The notes beneath the pieces were generated by a model that was given only the letters and a program-made list of their open reading frames with translations, was not told the origin of the DNA and searched no databases. Shown in pieces: positions 63,673 to 64,000 of a stretch of DNA of 64,000 bases. The stretch comes from Pseudomonas putida (GTDB taxonomy: Bacteria > Pseudomonadota > Gammaproteobacteria > Pseudomonadales > Pseudomonadaceae). The stretch spans positions 716,589 to 780,588 of the forward strand of contig NZ_MNAH01000003.1 in the NCBI RefSeq assembly GCF_001976065.1. The letters run 5' to 3'. How positions within the stretch are numbered: position 1 is the first letter of the stretch; every line of letters begins with the position of its first letter. A program made the translations under genes and the position numbers.

Positions 63673-64000
63673 TGTACTTGGCCGATCAGGTTCAGCACTG
63701 CATCCGCAGCCTGGTTGGAAGCGTCCAGACGAAGGGTCCGGTGAATTTCATCAAAACCGCGGGTTTGCTCCTGGCCACCTTCGATCAGCGGCGACAAGGT
63801 CTGGGCCAAGGCTTCGACGGTGGCGTCATCCTGCAGCAACTCGGGCACCAACAGGCGTTGGGCCAGCAGGTTCGGCAAGGAAACGTAGGGGCTTTTCACC
63901 ATACGCTTGAGAATCCAGAATGTCAGCGGTGCCAGGCGATAGGCAACGACCATTGGCCGCTTGTACAACAAGGCTTCAAGCGTTGCTGTACCGGAGGCAA
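63669..64000 (-). CDS. lpxB: Lipid-A-disaccharide synthase, C-terminal part
   Basis: The 3' end of lpxB, cut by the right edge; about 109 residues are visible. The glycosyltransferase signature [21 protein letters not shown] is the nucleotide-sugar contact of LpxB, followed by [21 protein letters not shown]. The enzyme joins UDP-diacylglucosamine and lipid X in lipid A synthesis at the inner membrane face. Its stop overlaps rnhB by 4 bases. Confidence 0.97.
   Translation of the reverse strand, partial: ASGTATLEALLYKRPMVVAYRLAPLTFWILKRMVKSPYVSLPNLLAQRLLVPELLQDDATVEALAQTLSPLIEGGQEQTRGFDEIHRTLRLDASNQAADAVLNLIGQVQ

Overview
The window is a stretch of ordinary chromosome from a Pseudomonas, most likely of the P. 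fluorescens group. The evidence is the conserved gene blocks lpxB-rnhB-dnaE-accA-tilS-pyrG-kdsA-eno-ftsB-ispD and ispF-truD-surE-pcm-nlpD-rpoS-rsmZ-fdxA, the mutS-cinA-recA-recX block, high GC coding sequence, and many REP-type palindromes of the kinds scattered through fluorescens-group genomes. I see no insertion sequence, integrase, rRNA operon or CRISPR array. Both ends are cut inside genes: a basic amino-acid binding protein on the left and lpxB on the right.

Layout. 1-3.8 kb: an ABC importer for basic amino acids (binding protein, two permeases, an AstE-family hydrolase, ATPase). 4.4-7.6 kb: a Lhr-type helicase and the PdeM nuclease, without the ligase and exonuclease they usually accompany. 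7.7-17.1 kb: dcd, a cold-shock gene, a DUF481 outer-membrane protein, an alkyltransferase-like protein, ampG, proS, a lipoprotein, dinB with a LexA box, and two tandem initiator tRNA modules. 17.4-23.5 kb: mprF with its probable aminoacyl-phosphatidylglycerol hydrolase, and kup. 23.7-31.9 kb: RNA-modification genes (rimO, a pseudouridine synthase, trmO), rhlG, the divergent fpr/finR pair, dgkA and erdR. 32-37.4 kb: a DTW-domain tRNA modifier, a QsregVF-family secreted protein, a LOG-family protein, recX, recA (LexA box) and cinA.

37.5-39.6 kb, between cinA and mutS, is the site where fluorescens-group strains usually carry R- or F-type tailocin clusters. Here all tail structural genes are absent. 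What remains is an S24 self-cleaving repressor, a holin and a GH19 endolysin, with a near-consensus promoter in front of the holin and inverted ATGCAT-type sites in both the holin and repressor promoter regions. This reads as a stand-alone, probably SOS-triggered lysis module and is the most interesting part of the window.

39.7-52.4 kb: mutS, fdxA, the GacA-controlled small RNA rsmZ (nine GGA motifs, distal GacA box), then rpoS-nlpD-pcm-surE-truD-ispF read leftwards, formaldehyde detoxification (fghA, frmA and a divergent LysR regulator), ispD and ftsB. 52.5-64 kb: eno, kdsA, pyrG, tilS, accA, dnaE, rnhB and lpxB, all read leftwards. Several operons show 4-base ATGA overlaps (hisQ/hisM, helicase/pdeM, truD/ispF, pcm/surE, ispD/ftsB, rnhB/lpxB), which also help to fix start codons.
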